From contig NZ_BQID01000002.1 of the NCBI RefSeq assembly GCF_021602345.1, positions 620,001 to 684,000 on the forward strand: a DNA stretch of 64,000 nucleotides, read 5' to 3'. Under the pieces are notes generated by a model that saw nothing but the letters and a program-made list of their open reading frames with translations, ran no database searches and was not told where the DNA came from. The DNA comes from Pseudomonas pharyngis. Its GTDB lineage: Bacteria > Pseudomonadota > Gammaproteobacteria > Pseudomonadales > Pseudomonadaceae. Shown here in pieces: positions 1 through 8,759 of this stretch. Position numbers and translations under genes: made by a program. Position 1 is the first letter of the stretch. Every line of letters begins with the position of its first letter.

Positions 1-66
1 TTCGGTGGCAGCGCCATGCGCGTGCTGCTCGCATTGTTGGTCCTGATGTTCTTCACCCTTTCCTAA
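1..66 (+). CDS. 3' end of ICE small membrane protein (TIGR03758-like, partial)
   Basis: Only the last 21 codons and the TAA are in the window. They encode a hydrophobic C-terminal helix (roughly AMRVLLALLVLMFFTLS). In Pseudomonas ICEs the gene directly before the TIGR03745 membrane protein is the short TIGR03758 protein, which ends in such a segment. The identity therefore rests on position and hydrophobicity, not on a full sequence. The stop is 17 bases before the next start, as expected inside an operon. Confidence 0.6.
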   Translation, partial: FGGSAMRVLLALLVLMFFTLS

Positions 67-83
67 TCCAGGAGATCGCCGTC

Positions 84-455
84 ATGCTCAAGTGCCTTGT
101 CCCCCTGAAAAACAATCTGCGTGATCGCGCTAGCCAGCGCTTGATCGGTCTGCTGTTGGTACTCGGTCCAAGCCTGGCTTTTGCCGAACTACCGACTATG
201 GAAGCTCCTTCACGTGGTGAAGGTTCCGGGTTGATCGAGACGATCAAAAACTACGCCTACGACGGCGGCATCCTGCTCGGTCTGCTGATTGCCCTGCTCG
301 CTTTCTTGGGGGTGGCCTGGCATTCGTTGACCGTGTACGCCGACGTGCAAAACCAGCGTAAGACCTGGAAGGACTTGGGTGCGGTGGTCGGTATCGGTGC
401 TCTGTTGGTGGTGATCATCATCTGGTTCCTGACCAAGGCTGCCGCGATTCTGTGA
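84..455 (+). CDS. ICE membrane protein, TIGR03745 family
   Basis: This 123-residue protein has an N-terminal signal-like segment ending near AFA-E (about residue 35). A short acidic/glycine periplasmic stretch follows, then two transmembrane helices (about 59-80 and 97-120). It matches the layout of the TIGR03745 inner-membrane component that follows TIGR03758 in the Pseudomonas ICE secretion cluster. It resembles a VirB2/TraA-sized pore or pilin-like subunit, but the exact role is not established. A good ribosome site (AGGAG) lies 9 bases before the ATG. The next gene starts 7 bases after the stop, so the two are co-transcribed. Confidence 0.8.
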   Translation: MLKCLVPLKNNLRDRASQRLIGLLLVLGPSLAFAELPTMEAPSRGEGSGLIETIKNYAYDGGILLGLLIALLAFLGVAWHSLTVYADVQNQRKTWKDLGAVVGIGALLVVIIIWFLTKAAAIL

Positions 456-462
456 GGTTGGC

Positions 463-876
463 ATGAACGACGCTATCGAACGCCTTGCCGACGGCACCTT
501 GGTTTTTCTACCAGAGCGACTCAATCGTGATCCTGCCGTATTGCGTGGTTTGACCAATGATGAGATGTGGGTGGCGCTCGGTGCCGGCGCACTTGTCGGC
601 CTGGTGCTGGGTGTACCTCTGGCGATCGCAACCGTCTCCATTGCCGTGGCGCCAACCAGCATGATCGCAGGCATGGCGGTGGTGCTATTTGCCGGTGGCA
701 CACTACTGCGTCGGGCCAAACGGGCTCGCCCCGAGACCTGGTTGTACCGCAAACTCGAATGGGTACTGGCCAGCCGTTCGCGCCTGGGTCGCGGAAGTCT
801 GATCCTGCACTCCGGCGCCTGGACGGTTCGCCGTTCGCGTCGACTGCGCCCTGCCCTGTCCCGGTGGCAGCCATGA
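463..876 (+). CDS. Conjugative transfer region protein, TIGR03750 family
   Basis: The product is 137 residues. A soluble N-terminus contains the phrase RLNRDPAVLRGLT, two close transmembrane helices follow (about 36-56 and 60-82), and the C-terminus is Arg-rich and cytoplasmic. This is the layout of the TIGR03750/DUF3487 family, which resembles VirB3/TraL-type small inner-membrane proteins of the mating pore. The ATG has a GAGG ribosome site. The TGA overlaps the next ATG in an ATGA, so translation is probably coupled to the TIGR03746 gene. Confidence 0.8.
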   Translation: MNDAIERLADGTLVFLPERLNRDPAVLRGLTNDEMWVALGAGALVGLVLGVPLAIATVSIAVAPTSMIAGMAVVLFAGGTLLRRAKRARPETWLYRKLEWVLASRSRLGRGSLILHSGAWTVRRSRRLRPALSRWQP

Positions 877-1514
877 GCCGATTTCGGAACAAGGTGGATG
901 CCCAACAGGCCCACATCTTCAGCCTGCGTCTGGCGGTAGTGATTCTGGCCCTGGTCTGTGCCGGACTTTGGTATGGCTGGCGCTCGGCACCGACCGATCT
1001 GACGGTGCATGTCCCCCCGGATCTGCGCTCGGGCAGCACTCGTAAGTGGTGGGATGTCCCCCCAGAGAATGTCTATGCCTTTGCCCTGTACATCTTTGGC
1101 CAACTCAACCGCTGGCCTTCGGATGGCGAGCAGGATTACCGCCGCGCCATCTATGGCTTGCAGTCCTACCTGACACCCGCCTGCAAGGCCTTCCTCGACG
1201 GTGATTATGAGTATCGTAAGGCCGCCGGCGAGCTGCGCCAGCGGGTGCGTGGCGTCTACGAAATTCTGGGCCGAGGCTACAGCGAAGATCCGGAACTCAG
1301 GGTCAAGAAACTCGACCGCGACAGCTGGCTGGTCAAGCTCGATCTCAATGCCGATGAATATTACGCCGCCGAACCGGTGAAACGGGTGGTGGTGCGTTAT
1401 CCATTGCGCGTGGTGCGTTTTGATCTGGACCCCGAGCGCAATAAGTGGGGGCTGGCACTGGATTGTTATCAGGGCACTCCGCAAAAAATCTCCCTGCCTG
1501 GAGGTGAGCCATGA
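873..1514 (+). CDS. Integrating conjugative element protein, TIGR03746 family
   Basis: This 213-residue protein has a short cytoplasmic N-terminus, one membrane anchor (about residues 18-37) and a periplasmic domain, like VirB8/TraE-type proteins. An open frame continues upstream, but I chose the ATG at 873 because it overlaps the preceding stop in an ATGA and starts the conserved phrase MSRFRNKVDAQQAHI. Its stop overlaps the next ATG in the same way. In the known cluster order TIGR03746 sits between TIGR03750 and TIGR03749, as here. The inferred role is a scaffold of the inner-membrane secretion complex. Confidence 0.85.
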   Translation: MSRFRNKVDAQQAHIFSLRLAVVILALVCAGLWYGWRSAPTDLTVHVPPDLRSGSTRKWWDVPPENVYAFALYIFGQLNRWPSDGEQDYRRAIYGLQSYLTPACKAFLDGDYEYRKAAGELRQRVRGVYEILGRGYSEDPELRVKKLDRDSWLVKLDLNADEYYAAEPVKRVVVRYPLRVVRFDLDPERNKWGLALDCYQGTPQKISLPGGEP

Positions 1515-2323
1515 AGCGGATTTCTACCCTGGGACTCACCGTCGCACTGATGCTATGGGGAGCTGCAGCGCAGGCCGTCGAGCTGATGCACTGGGAACGC
1601 CTCCCCCTCGCGGTCCCGCTGGTGATCAATCAGGAACGAGTGGTCTTTATCAATGAGGATGTTCGGGTCGGCGTGCCCTCAACCCTGACAGGCAAACTGC
1701 GTGTGCAATCAACTGGCGGCACGCTGTACCTGCGCGCGTCAGAAGCCATTGCCCCGACCCGACTGCAACTGCAATCGGTCACGACGGGCGAGATTATCCT
1801 CCTGGATATCGCGGCCACTTCCGGCGATCAACCGCTGGAGCCCGTACGTATTCTCAAGAATGCTCAGGGGCAAGCTACCGAGGCTGAATCTAGCGCCGTC
1901 CCTATTCCAGAACGCACACCGACCCCGGTCGCTTTGACGCGCTACGCCGCGCAAAGCCTGTACGCGCCGCTGCGCACCGTGGAGTCCCTGCCCGGTGTAC
2001 GCCGCGTCCCGCTCAAGCTGCGCACCGAACTGCCAACCCTGCTGCCGACGGAAAACGTGTCCAGCACACCCATCGCCGTCTGGCGACTCGGTGATTATTG
2101 GGTGACGGCGGTGAAATTGCGCAATCGTGGTTCAGAGACGGTGCAACTCGATCCACGTCGACTTCAGGCCAAGCTGTTCGCCGCGGCTTTCCAGCATGCT
2201 TTCCTCGGGCCTGTCGGCAGCGCTGAAGACACCACGATCGCCTACCTTGTGACCCGCGGTGCCGGCCTCGAGCAAGCCGTGCTGCTCCCGCCCGTTGCGC
2301 GAGGTGCTGACGATGAAAGCTAA
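1511..2323 (+). CDS. Integrating conjugative element protein, TIGR03749 family (TraK-like position)
   Basis: The 270-residue product has a clear Sec signal peptide (hydrophobic core about 6-20, AQA-VEL cleavage) and a beta-rich periplasmic body. It belongs to the TIGR03749 family by position (after TIGR03746, before TIGR03752) and by the N-terminal pattern VELMHWERLPL. Size and location suit the VirB9/TraK class that builds the periplasmic collar of the pore. It starts in an ATGA overlap and its end overlaps the next gene by 11 bases. Confidence 0.83.
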   Translation: MKRISTLGLTVALMLWGAAAQAVELMHWERLPLAVPLVINQERVVFINEDVRVGVPSTLTGKLRVQSTGGTLYLRASEAIAPTRLQLQSVTTGEIILLDIAATSGDQPLEPVRILKNAQGQATEAESSAVPIPERTPTPVALTRYAAQSLYAPLRTVESLPGVRRVPLKLRTELPTLLPTENVSSTPIAVWRLGDYWVTAVKLRNRGSETVQLDPRRLQAKLFAAAFQHAFLGPVGSAEDTTIAYLVTRGAGLEQAVLLPPVARGADDES

Positions 2324-3830
2324 CGCCTTGCTCAAATGGCTGGTACCGGCTGCGCTGCTGGGCGTGGTGGTAATCATCCTGAAAACCTGGGTCGCGGGTA
2401 GTAACACTTCCTCTCCAGAGCACCCAGTTGATCAGGGCAATATTCAGTTATCCGCCGAGCAAGCCAAGTCGCTCGGCATTGCGGGCGATACCCCACGCGA
2501 CACGGTCGCCACCCTGGTCGGCCAGGTGAAGGCCATGCGCAGCGACATGCTCGGTTTGAAGAAACACAATGACTCACTGCAGACGGAAAACAACCGCCTA
2601 CGCGAGCGGGAAAACAGTGTCGATTCGCGTATCCAGACCGCGCTTGGCAGTGTGACCCAGCAGGTCGACGAAGGCCGCCGCCAAGCCAACGAGGCCCGAC
2701 TCAAAGCGGAACAAGACAGTCGTCAGGCTCGCGGCCTGCTGACGCAATTGCAGGAACAGTTGTCGGGGCTGGCTGGCAAAAGCAAGGACATGCCGATCGG
2801 ATTGGGGCTTGAGCCCGGCGACGGCGCTCAGTTCGAAGAGCGACACTCTACCAATGATGCACTGCAGTGGATTGAACCCTCGGATGCTCCGTTCACCGAC
2901 GCCAGAGGCAAAACCACGACTTCCTCCGCACTGAGCCTGCCTACCGCTTTCAACTCTCTGGAAGGCTTGAAAGACAACGCGATTGATCGCAGCCAGAAAC
3001 AGCTACGTGCAGCTACCAAGGGTGAGCGCGACCTGACGCGATCCGTTGATCGTACCGAAGGCGCGAAGCCGGTCTACACGATCCCCGAAAACGCCACGCT
3101 GATGGGCTCGGTCGCCATGACCGCGCTGATCGGCCGAGTCCCGGTGGACGGCACCGTGAATGACCCCTATCCCTTCAAGGTGCTGGTCGGTCCGGAGAAC
3201 CTGACCGCCAACGGCATCGACCTGCCGGACGTCGCGGGGGCCGTGATGAGCGGCACGGCGTCCGGTGACTGGACCCTATCCTGCGTACGCGGACAGGTCG
3301 AGTCAATTACCTTTGTGTTTACCGATGGCACCATCCGCACGGTGCCTCAGCCGAAGGCGATAGCCAGCCGCACTGCCTCCACCACCCAGAGCTCGAACAC
3401 CGACAAGATCCGTGGCGGGCTCGGTTACCTGTCCGATCCGTATGGCATTCCTTGCATCGCTGGCGAGCGCCGCTCGAACGCCCAGCAATACCTCGGCAGC
3501 CAGAGCCTGATCACTGCCGCCGGTGCCGGTGTCGCAGCGCTGCTCGGGGATGAGCGGAACAACAGCAGTGTGATCAGTTCGGGCGGCAGTACGCTCGGAG
3601 TCACCAGCAGCAGTGGCAATAGCGCACTGAATTCAATTCTCAGTGGTGGGGTCAGCGACATCCGCGAGTGGGTGAACAAACTGTATGGCGAAGCCTTTGC
3701 TGCCGTGTACGTACCACCTGCAGCACAGGTCGCACTGCACCTCGACCATGAGATCACCATCGACTACGAGCCCAAGGGCCGGAGCGTTCGCCATGAAAAA
3801 GACCATGCTTCTCTGCCTGACCTGGATTAG
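2313..3830 (+). CDS. Integrating conjugative element protein, TIGR03752 family (TraB/VirB10-like position)
   Basis: The product is 505 residues: an N-terminal membrane anchor (about 7-25), then a coiled coil of charged heptads (about 70-165), then a long periplasmic domain. The C-terminal half has the phrase PVDGTVNDPYPFKVLVGPENL and a Ser/Gly-rich low-complexity stretch near residues 425-455. The anchor, coiled coil and beta domain match the TraB/VirB10 class. The ATG at 2313 was chosen over an upstream in-frame start because it starts MKANALLKWLVPAALL and overlaps the previous gene only slightly. Confidence 0.82.
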   Translation: MKANALLKWLVPAALLGVVVIILKTWVAGSNTSSPEHPVDQGNIQLSAEQAKSLGIAGDTPRDTVATLVGQVKAMRSDMLGLKKHNDSLQTENNRLRERENSVDSRIQTALGSVTQQVDEGRRQANEARLKAEQDSRQARGLLTQLQEQLSGLAGKSKDMPIGLGLEPGDGAQFEERHSTNDALQWIEPSDAPFTDARGKTTTSSALSLPTAFNSLEGLKDNAIDRSQKQLRAATKGERDLTRSVDRTEGAKPVYTIPENATLMGSVAMTALIGRVPVDGTVNDPYPFKVLVGPENLTANGIDLPDVAGAVMSGTASGDWTLSCVRGQVESITFVFTDGTIRTVPQPKAIASRTASTTQSSNTDKIRGGLGYLSDPYGIPCIAGERRSNAQQYLGSQSLITAAGAGVAALLGDERNNSSVISSGGSTLGVTSSSGNSALNSILSGGVSDIREWVNKLYGEAFAAVYVPPAAQVALHLDHEITIDYEPKGRSVRHEKDHASLPDLD

Positions 3831-4209
3831 CTTGCTCTGCTGGGTCCTGACGGGGTGTTCCACCGACAAGGAAACGCTTCTGCCCCATGGCGAGCAAACC
3901 ATGCTGGACATCTGGAACGGCGCCGGTTCACAAGGCACTCAGCAGCAACTGCTGGAGGCTCGGCAACAGTTACGCCGCCCGCTGGCTCAGGCAGATTTCT
4001 CCTCTTCTCTACAGGAACCGTACACGCGCACAGCGGCGAACGAGATCCGCAACCTGTTCCCTCGCCTGCCCAATCCCGATCTGGTGCTGTACGTGTATCC
4101 GCACCTGAGCGGTACCGAGCAAGCACCGGTCCCGGGTTACTCAACCGTCTTTCCGTTCTACCAACGAGTGCAGTACGCATTACCTGGTGAACGTCAGGAA
4201 GACTTGTAG
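3793..4209 (+). CDS. Conjugative transfer lipoprotein, TIGR03751 family (VirB7/TraV-like position)
   Basis: This 138-residue protein starts MKKTMLLCLTWISLLCWVLTGC, a type II signal peptide whose lipobox LTGC places the acylated Cys at residue 22. The mature part is soluble, and a proline-rich stretch (RLPNPDLVLYVYPHL) suits an outer-membrane-anchored pore lipoprotein. The ATG at 3793 lies inside the end of TIGR03752. The TAG overlaps the GTG of the ATPase (TAGTG). A longer upstream reading exists but lacks the signal peptide, so it was rejected. Confidence 0.85.
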   Translation: MKKTMLLCLTWISLLCWVLTGCSTDKETLLPHGEQTMLDIWNGAGSQGTQQQLLEARQQLRRPLAQADFSSSLQEPYTRTAANEIRNLFPRLPNPDLVLYVYPHLSGTEQAPVPGYSTVFPFYQRVQYALPGERQEDL

Positions 4210-6962
4210 TGCGTACCGGAGATTCGGGCAACCGCACTCCCGCGTGGAAAGCTTGGCGCAACCCGTCGCGCCCTCGCGTGACCTTAGCCGATGAAACCGC
4301 ACTGTATGCGCACAACCCCAGCTTCACCGATCACCTGCCTTGGGTCGAGTACCTCGACACTGAGCAGTGTTTTCTGCTCGATGACAATCGTTCGGTGGGC
4401 GCGGTGTTCGAGTTGCTGCCCATCGGCACCGAAGGGCGCGAACCCGATTGGCTGATGGCGGCCCGCGATGCCCTCGAGGATGCCCTGCAGGATAGCTTTG
4501 ACGAGTTGGATCAAGCGCCTTGGATAGCGCAGTTTTTCTGCCAGGACGACAACGATTTCACCCCCTATCTGACCCGACTCACCGACTATATCCGGGACAG
4601 CGCGCGAGGCACGGTCTTCACCCAGGCATATTTGGAGCTCAGCCGTCGTCATCTGAAGGCCATCACCAAGCCCGGTGGTCTGTTTGAGGATAAGGTGGTT
4701 ACGCGCCTATCCTGGCGTGGCAATAACCGACGGGTGCGCCTGGTGATCTATCGCTGGCTTGAGTCTGACGCTGAGGAGACGGGACTCACTCCAGTGCAAT
4801 CCCTGCAACAGGCTTGCGAACGTATCGCGGCTTCGTTGCAGGCGTGCGGGGTGCAATCGACACGAGTCGATGGCCGAGGTCTTTATGCCTGGTTAGTGCC
4901 CTGGTTCAATCCTGCGCCCACGCTAACCAATGAAGCGCCCGAGGAGTTCTACCAGCGCGTTGCCTATCCGGAGTCTGCCGAGGGCGAGTCGCTGGAACTG
5001 CCCTTCGATCATGACTTTGCCGAGCGGCTGTTCTTCAACGAACCGCGTTCGGATGTGCAGCACGGACTCTGGTTTTTTGACGATCAGCCCCACCGGGTCA
5101 TGGTGGTGGACAAGCTTCGCCGGGCGCCCTTGATTGGTCAACTCACCGGAGAAACCCGCAAGGGCGACGCGGTGAATGCCCTGTTCGACCAGTTACCCGA
5201 AGGCACGGTGATGAGTCTGACCTTGGTGGTCAAACCTCAGGATGTACTTGAGGATCAGTTGAACCGCCTTGCCCGCAAAGCCATCGGTGAAAACCTAGCC
5301 TCGACCCAGACCCGCCAAGATGTTGAAGAGGCTCGTGCGATCATCGGTCGCCAGCACAAGCTGTATCGCGGCACCCTGGCGTTCTACGTGCGCGGTCACG
5401 ATGAGCAGCAATTGCACCAGCGCTCGGTCAGCCTGGCCAACGCGCTGCTGGGTGCGGGGCTGCAACCGGTACGCGAAGGCGATGAAGTCGCCGCGTGCAA
5501 CAGTTACCTGCGTTGGTTACCGATGGCTTACAACCCGGCCCGCGACACGCGCAACTGGTACACACGCCTGATGTTCGCCCAGCACCTGGCGAACCTGGTT
5601 CCGGTCTGGGGCCGCAGCACGGGCACCGGCCACCCCGGTATCACCCTGTTTAATCGTGGTGGCTCGCCGTTGAGCTTCGATCCCTTGTCACGCCTGGACA
5701 GGGCCATGAACGGCCATCTGCTGTTGTTCGGCCCTACCGGTGCCGGCAAGTCGGCCACCCTGGTCACCCTGCTGATGCAGGTAATGGCGGTGTACCGCCC
5801 TCGCCTGTTTATCGTCGAGGCCGGCAACTCATTCGGTTTGCAGGGCGACTACTTCGCGACACAGGGCTTGTCGGTCAACAAGGTCCAATTGAAGCCTGGC
5901 GCCTCGGTCAGTCTCGCCCCCTTTGCCGATTCCTACCGTCTAGTCGAGCAGCCAGATCAGGTGGCGAGTCTTTCCGTTGATGAGTGGGACGATGAAGCGG
6001 TAGCCAGTCACGAGGACCAGCGCGACGTGCTCGGCGAACTGGAAATCACCGCCCGGTTGATGATCACCGGCGGCGAGGCCAAGGAAGAAGCCCGCTTGAG
6101 TCGAGCCGATCGCAGTCTGATCCGCGAGTGCATTCTGGATGCGGCACAGACGTGTGTCGCGGTGGGTCGGCAGGTACTGACCCGAGACGTGCGCGACGCC
6201 TTGCTGCGCGTCGCCGCTGACCCGCACTTGCCGGAAAAGCGTCGCGAGCGTGCCCAGGAAATGGGCGAGTCCATCGACCTGTTCTGCCAGGGTTTCGAGG
6301 GTGAACTGTTTGATCGCGAGGGCACGCCTTGGCCCGAGAGCGATGTGACCGTTGTCGATCTCGCCACTTACGCTCGCGAAGGCTACGAGGCGCAGATGTC
6401 CATCAGCTACATCAGCCTGATGAACACCGTGAACAACCTAGCCGAACGCGACCAGTACCTGGGCCGACCGATCATCATGGTCACCGACGAGGGCCATATC
6501 ATCACCAAAAACCCGCTGCTGGCACCATTCGTGGTCAAGGGGACGAAGATGTGGCGCAAGCTCGGCGCTTGGTTCTGGATGGCGACGCAAAACCTTGCTG
6601 ATTTTCCGACTGTCGCACAGACCATGCTCAATATGATCGAATGGTGGATTTGTTTGAACATGCCGCCGGCGGAAATCGAAGAGATAGCCCGCTTCAAGAA
6701 GCTCACACCAGCGCAAAAAAACCTGCTGCTCTCCGCCAGTAAGGAACCGGGTAAATACACTGAGGGGGTCGTGTTATCGAAGAAGCTCGAAACGCTGTTT
6801 CGGGCCGTGCCGCCCAGTCTTTATCTCGCCCTGGCCATGACGGAGCCCGAGGAAAAAGCCGAGCGCTGGACACTGATGCAGGAGAACGGCTGCTCAGAAC
6901 TGGAAGCGGCGTATCGGGTAGCTGAACGGATCGATAGAGCGCGAGGAATAGAGCCCGCATAG
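4209..6962 (+). CDS. Conjugative transfer ATPase, TraC/VirB4 type (TIGR03744 family)
   Basis: This is the 917-residue motor ATPase of the mating pore. The N-terminal half is the TraC/VirB4 domain. The C-terminal half is a RecA-like ATPase with Walker A GPTGAGKS at about 508-515 and a Walker B region PIIMVTDEGHII with D760/E761. It powers pilus assembly and substrate transfer at the inner membrane. The length is normal for TIGR03744. Translation starts at a GTG sharing its G with the lipoprotein stop (TAGTG), which indicates coupling. It is the last gene before a break in the operon, where a minus-strand gene follows. Confidence 0.93.
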   Translation: MRTGDSGNRTPAWKAWRNPSRPRVTLADETALYAHNPSFTDHLPWVEYLDTEQCFLLDDNRSVGAVFELLPIGTEGREPDWLMAARDALEDALQDSFDELDQAPWIAQFFCQDDNDFTPYLTRLTDYIRDSARGTVFTQAYLELSRRHLKAITKPGGLFEDKVVTRLSWRGNNRRVRLVIYRWLESDAEETGLTPVQSLQQACERIAASLQACGVQSTRVDGRGLYAWLVPWFNPAPTLTNEAPEEFYQRVAYPESAEGESLELPFDHDFAERLFFNEPRSDVQHGLWFFDDQPHRVMVVDKLRRAPLIGQLTGETRKGDAVNALFDQLPEGTVMSLTLVVKPQDVLEDQLNRLARKAIGENLASTQTRQDVEEARAIIGRQHKLYRGTLAFYVRGHDEQQLHQRSVSLANALLGAGLQPVREGDEVAACNSYLRWLPMAYNPARDTRNWYTRLMFAQHLANLVPVWGRSTGTGHPGITLFNRGGSPLSFDPLSRLDRAMNGHLLLFGPTGAGKSATLVTLLMQVMAVYRPRLFIVEAGNSFGLQGDYFATQGLSVNKVQLKPGASVSLAPFADSYRLVEQPDQVASLSVDEWDDEAVASHEDQRDVLGELEITARLMITGGEAKEEARLSRADRSLIRECILDAAQTCVAVGRQVLTRDVRDALLRVAADPHLPEKRRERAQEMGESIDLFCQGFEGELFDREGTPWPESDVTVVDLATYAREGYEAQMSISYISLMNTVNNLAERDQYLGRPIIMVTDEGHIITKNPLLAPFVVKGTKMWRKLGAWFWMATQNLADFPTVAQTMLNMIEWWICLNMPPAEIEEIARFKKLTPAQKNLLLSASKEPGKYTEGVVLSKKLETLFRAVPPSLYLALAMTEPEEKAERWTLMQENGCSELEAAYRVAERIDRARGIEPA

Positions 6963-7003
6963 GGGAATCTATTCAGGCCTCTCGCTCTAAAGCGAGTGAC
7001 CGC

Positions 7004-7261
7004 TTATTGCGGTACGCCCCGGAGCCGCTGCTGAATCCTCAACAAGAATCCGGCTTCGAAGGCATCCTGGCAGTCACCGACAGGAAAGGTCTTGCGGGTT
7101 TGCGCCAGCTCCCACCACAGGGGAATCTCGCCGGGCGTATCAAGCCAAGCCTGAGCACATTGCACGCCACGTTCGATCATCGAGGCAAACTCGTTGCCCC
7201 AAGGCGTCAGAAGACTTGGGCAACCATCCGCCGCAGGAATTGAAATGTAGTTTTCGTCCAT
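7004..7261 (-). CDS. Small QslA-like protein (LasR antiactivator family?)
   Basis: The 85-residue soluble protein contains the phrases ISIPAADGCPSLLTPWG, GVQCAQAWLDTPGEIPLWWEL and AFEAGFLLRIQQRL. These look to me like the QslA family, whose P. aeruginosa member binds LasR and blocks its DNA binding. I recall the family from memory and could not compare sequences. The start is the ATG at 7261, preceded by AGGGTG; two codons upstream is a weaker GTG. It lies on the opposite strand between two halves of the transfer operon, converging on the ATPase gene and divergent from the XRE regulator, so it may regulate transfer or host quorum sensing. Confidence 0.5.
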   Translation of the reverse strand: MDENYISIPAADGCPSLLTPWGNEFASMIERGVQCAQAWLDTPGEIPLWWELAQTRKTFPVGDCQDAFEAGFLLRIQQRLRGVPQ

Positions 7262-7415
7262 ACACACCCTAGGGTTCTGATTTTATTGTTAGACGCTGGA
7301 CCTAGCCTCGAAATCATAACGTAACCAAATGAACGCTGGATAACAGGTATGTGCATCAAATGGCCTAGATCAATACCAATGTAGACTATATCCCGTGGAT
7401 TGAGAGTCCCTCAAG

Positions 7416-7428
7416 GCGCAATTTGCGC
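7416..7428. promoter_or_regulatory. Inverted repeat just upstream of the XRE gene, candidate operator
   Basis: The site is a perfect 6-bp inverted repeat, GCGCAA-T-TTGCGC, ending two bases before the ATG of the XRE regulator. Its position over the ribosome-binding region is typical of autorepression by small helix-turn-helix regulators. That role is inferred from position. Confidence 0.4.
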
Positions 7429-7430
7429 GC

Positions 7431-7685
7431 ATGACTCAAGACTACGAACAGCTTCGTCTGCAGCTGGCGGAAAACATCCGCTTGATGCGACGGTTAAAGA
7501 ACCTTACCCAAGAGCAGTTGGCGCTCATGGCCGAGGTCGATCGTACCTACGTCAGTCAAATCGAACGATGCACGGGCAATCCGTCGCTGATGGTCCTGTG
7601 CAAACTCGCCAATATTCTCGAAATCACGACGGATCAGCTCCTCACTGAGTCAGACACCCTTCGCCGTGCGTTGAGCATCGAATAG
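7431..7685 (+). CDS. XRE-family helix-turn-helix regulator
   Basis: This 84-residue protein is almost entirely one HTH_3 domain: LAENIRLMRRLKNLTQEQLAL, then AEVDRTYVSQIERCTGNPSLMVLCKLANIL, with the recognition helix about residues 40-50. No other domain is present. Such single-domain regulators are common inside Pseudomonas ICE transfer clusters and probably repress transfer genes or themselves. A palindrome lies directly upstream. The gene is followed after 117 bp by TIGR03756, where I would have expected a TIGR03757 gene. Confidence 0.85.
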   Translation: MTQDYEQLRLQLAENIRLMRRLKNLTQEQLALMAEVDRTYVSQIERCTGNPSLMVLCKLANILEITTDQLLTESDTLRRALSIE

Positions 7686-7802
7686 CTACCTCGTCGCCCT
7701 GCAAATCCTTGTAAACCGACAACGCCAGCTTCAGCTTTATCACTGACGGTGTACGTTCAATCATCGAACGTGTCCAGGCCATTAGCCCAAAGAGCCTGGA
7801 CC

Positions 7803-8759
7803 ATGCCTGTCGTATGCCCATCAATCGCGCCCCAGAAGCTACGACCTTTGACGCTGAGCATCCTGCTGGTGTGCGGGCCAAGCGTAGCGCTGGACACCGG
7901 CAGCATCACATCCTCGGTGTTGTCGCCAAATTGCCTCGCCTACAGGGTCGTCGGCATTTGTTTCTGGCTCCTTTGCACGCCCTTCGGATGCACAGTCAAA
8001 ACCTCGACCAAGGTTCGTCATTTCATTCCTGAACTGGTGGTTTCGAGCTATTCCACCACGGGCAGTAACCCATGGACCGAGATGGCCACCCTCTCCTCTT
8101 CCATCAGCGGTGCGGAAGGTGGCGGTAACCTGATTACGCCGAACACCCAGCGCGACAATCTGCCCCGCTTCAAGAACGTCGATGGCATTGGTCACCCCGG
8201 GGGCTGGGCCGCCACACAACTGGCCTCGCAATCCGGCTATGCCTGCACCAGCGGCGCAACCGCGTTCATGCCCTACTACTTGAGCACCCTGGACTCACTG
8301 GCCTGGCGTCATGGCATCCCGGAAAGCTTCTATCCCGAGTCGCTCATGCCGGGGATCCGTGAAGTCGGTAGTCAGGCCTCAGGAAACATGTGGGGCAACG
8401 TTTATCCACGGCAGGGTTTTCTGGTTCAGCCCGACGATTTCAAGGCGGCCGCAGTCATGGCACAACGGGCCGGCGATGTGATTACCCGTAACGGACAGCC
8501 GCATGTGTATTTACCGCTCACGCCAGCAAAACGCGACGGCTACTGGCCGCCTGGCCCGATCATTGAAAACGACGCTTCGACCCACAAATGGCAATTGCTC
8601 TACCCTCAGGTTCAGCCCACGTGCGCCATCTTCCCCAGCGATCCAGTACAGAGCGCGGATGGCGGCTACGCCTGGTCGCTGTGGCGCCCCTATAGCTGCT
8701 GCAAACGTGAGGGGCAGACCTTCCTGTTCAGCATCGACTTCGAAGGCGATGCATCATGA
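7803..8759 (+). CDS. Integrating conjugative element protein, TIGR03756 family (TraU-like position)
   Basis: The 318-residue exported protein has an N-terminal signal-like segment (LTLSILLVCGPSVALDTG) and a Cys-rich mature part (Cys in NCLAYRVVGICFWLLCTPFGC, SGYACTSG, QPTCAIF, SCCKREG). This pattern is shared with TraU of F-type systems. The start at 7803 puts the signal peptide near the N-terminus; an in-frame ATG 54 bases upstream is the alternative. The stop overlaps the next gene in an ATGA. It belongs to the second ICE transfer block (TIGR03756-TIGR03755-TraG-N). Confidence 0.85.
   Translation: MPVVCPSIAPQKLRPLTLSILLVCGPSVALDTGSITSSVLSPNCLAYRVVGICFWLLCTPFGCTVKTSTKVRHFIPELVVSSYSTTGSNPWTEMATLSSSISGAEGGGNLITPNTQRDNLPRFKNVDGIGHPGGWAATQLASQSGYACTSGATAFMPYYLSTLDSLAWRHGIPESFYPESLMPGIREVGSQASGNMWGNVYPRQGFLVQPDDFKAAAVMAQRAGDVITRNGQPHVYLPLTPAKRDGYWPPGPIIENDASTHKWQLLYPQVQPTCAIFPSDPVQSADGGYAWSLWRPYSCCKREGQTFLFSIDFEGDAS

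Noticed and set aside
210-1484. 424-codon minus-strand frame across the TIGR03745-03746 genes
   Set aside because: It is antisense to three well-supported, tightly overlapping transfer genes and shows no protein-like motif.
7642-7881. 79-codon minus-strand frame overlapping the XRE stop and the TIGR03756 start
   Set aside because: It is antisense to two supported genes and no family was recognised, although part of it (KLALSVYKDLQGDEVA) looks superficially protein-like.
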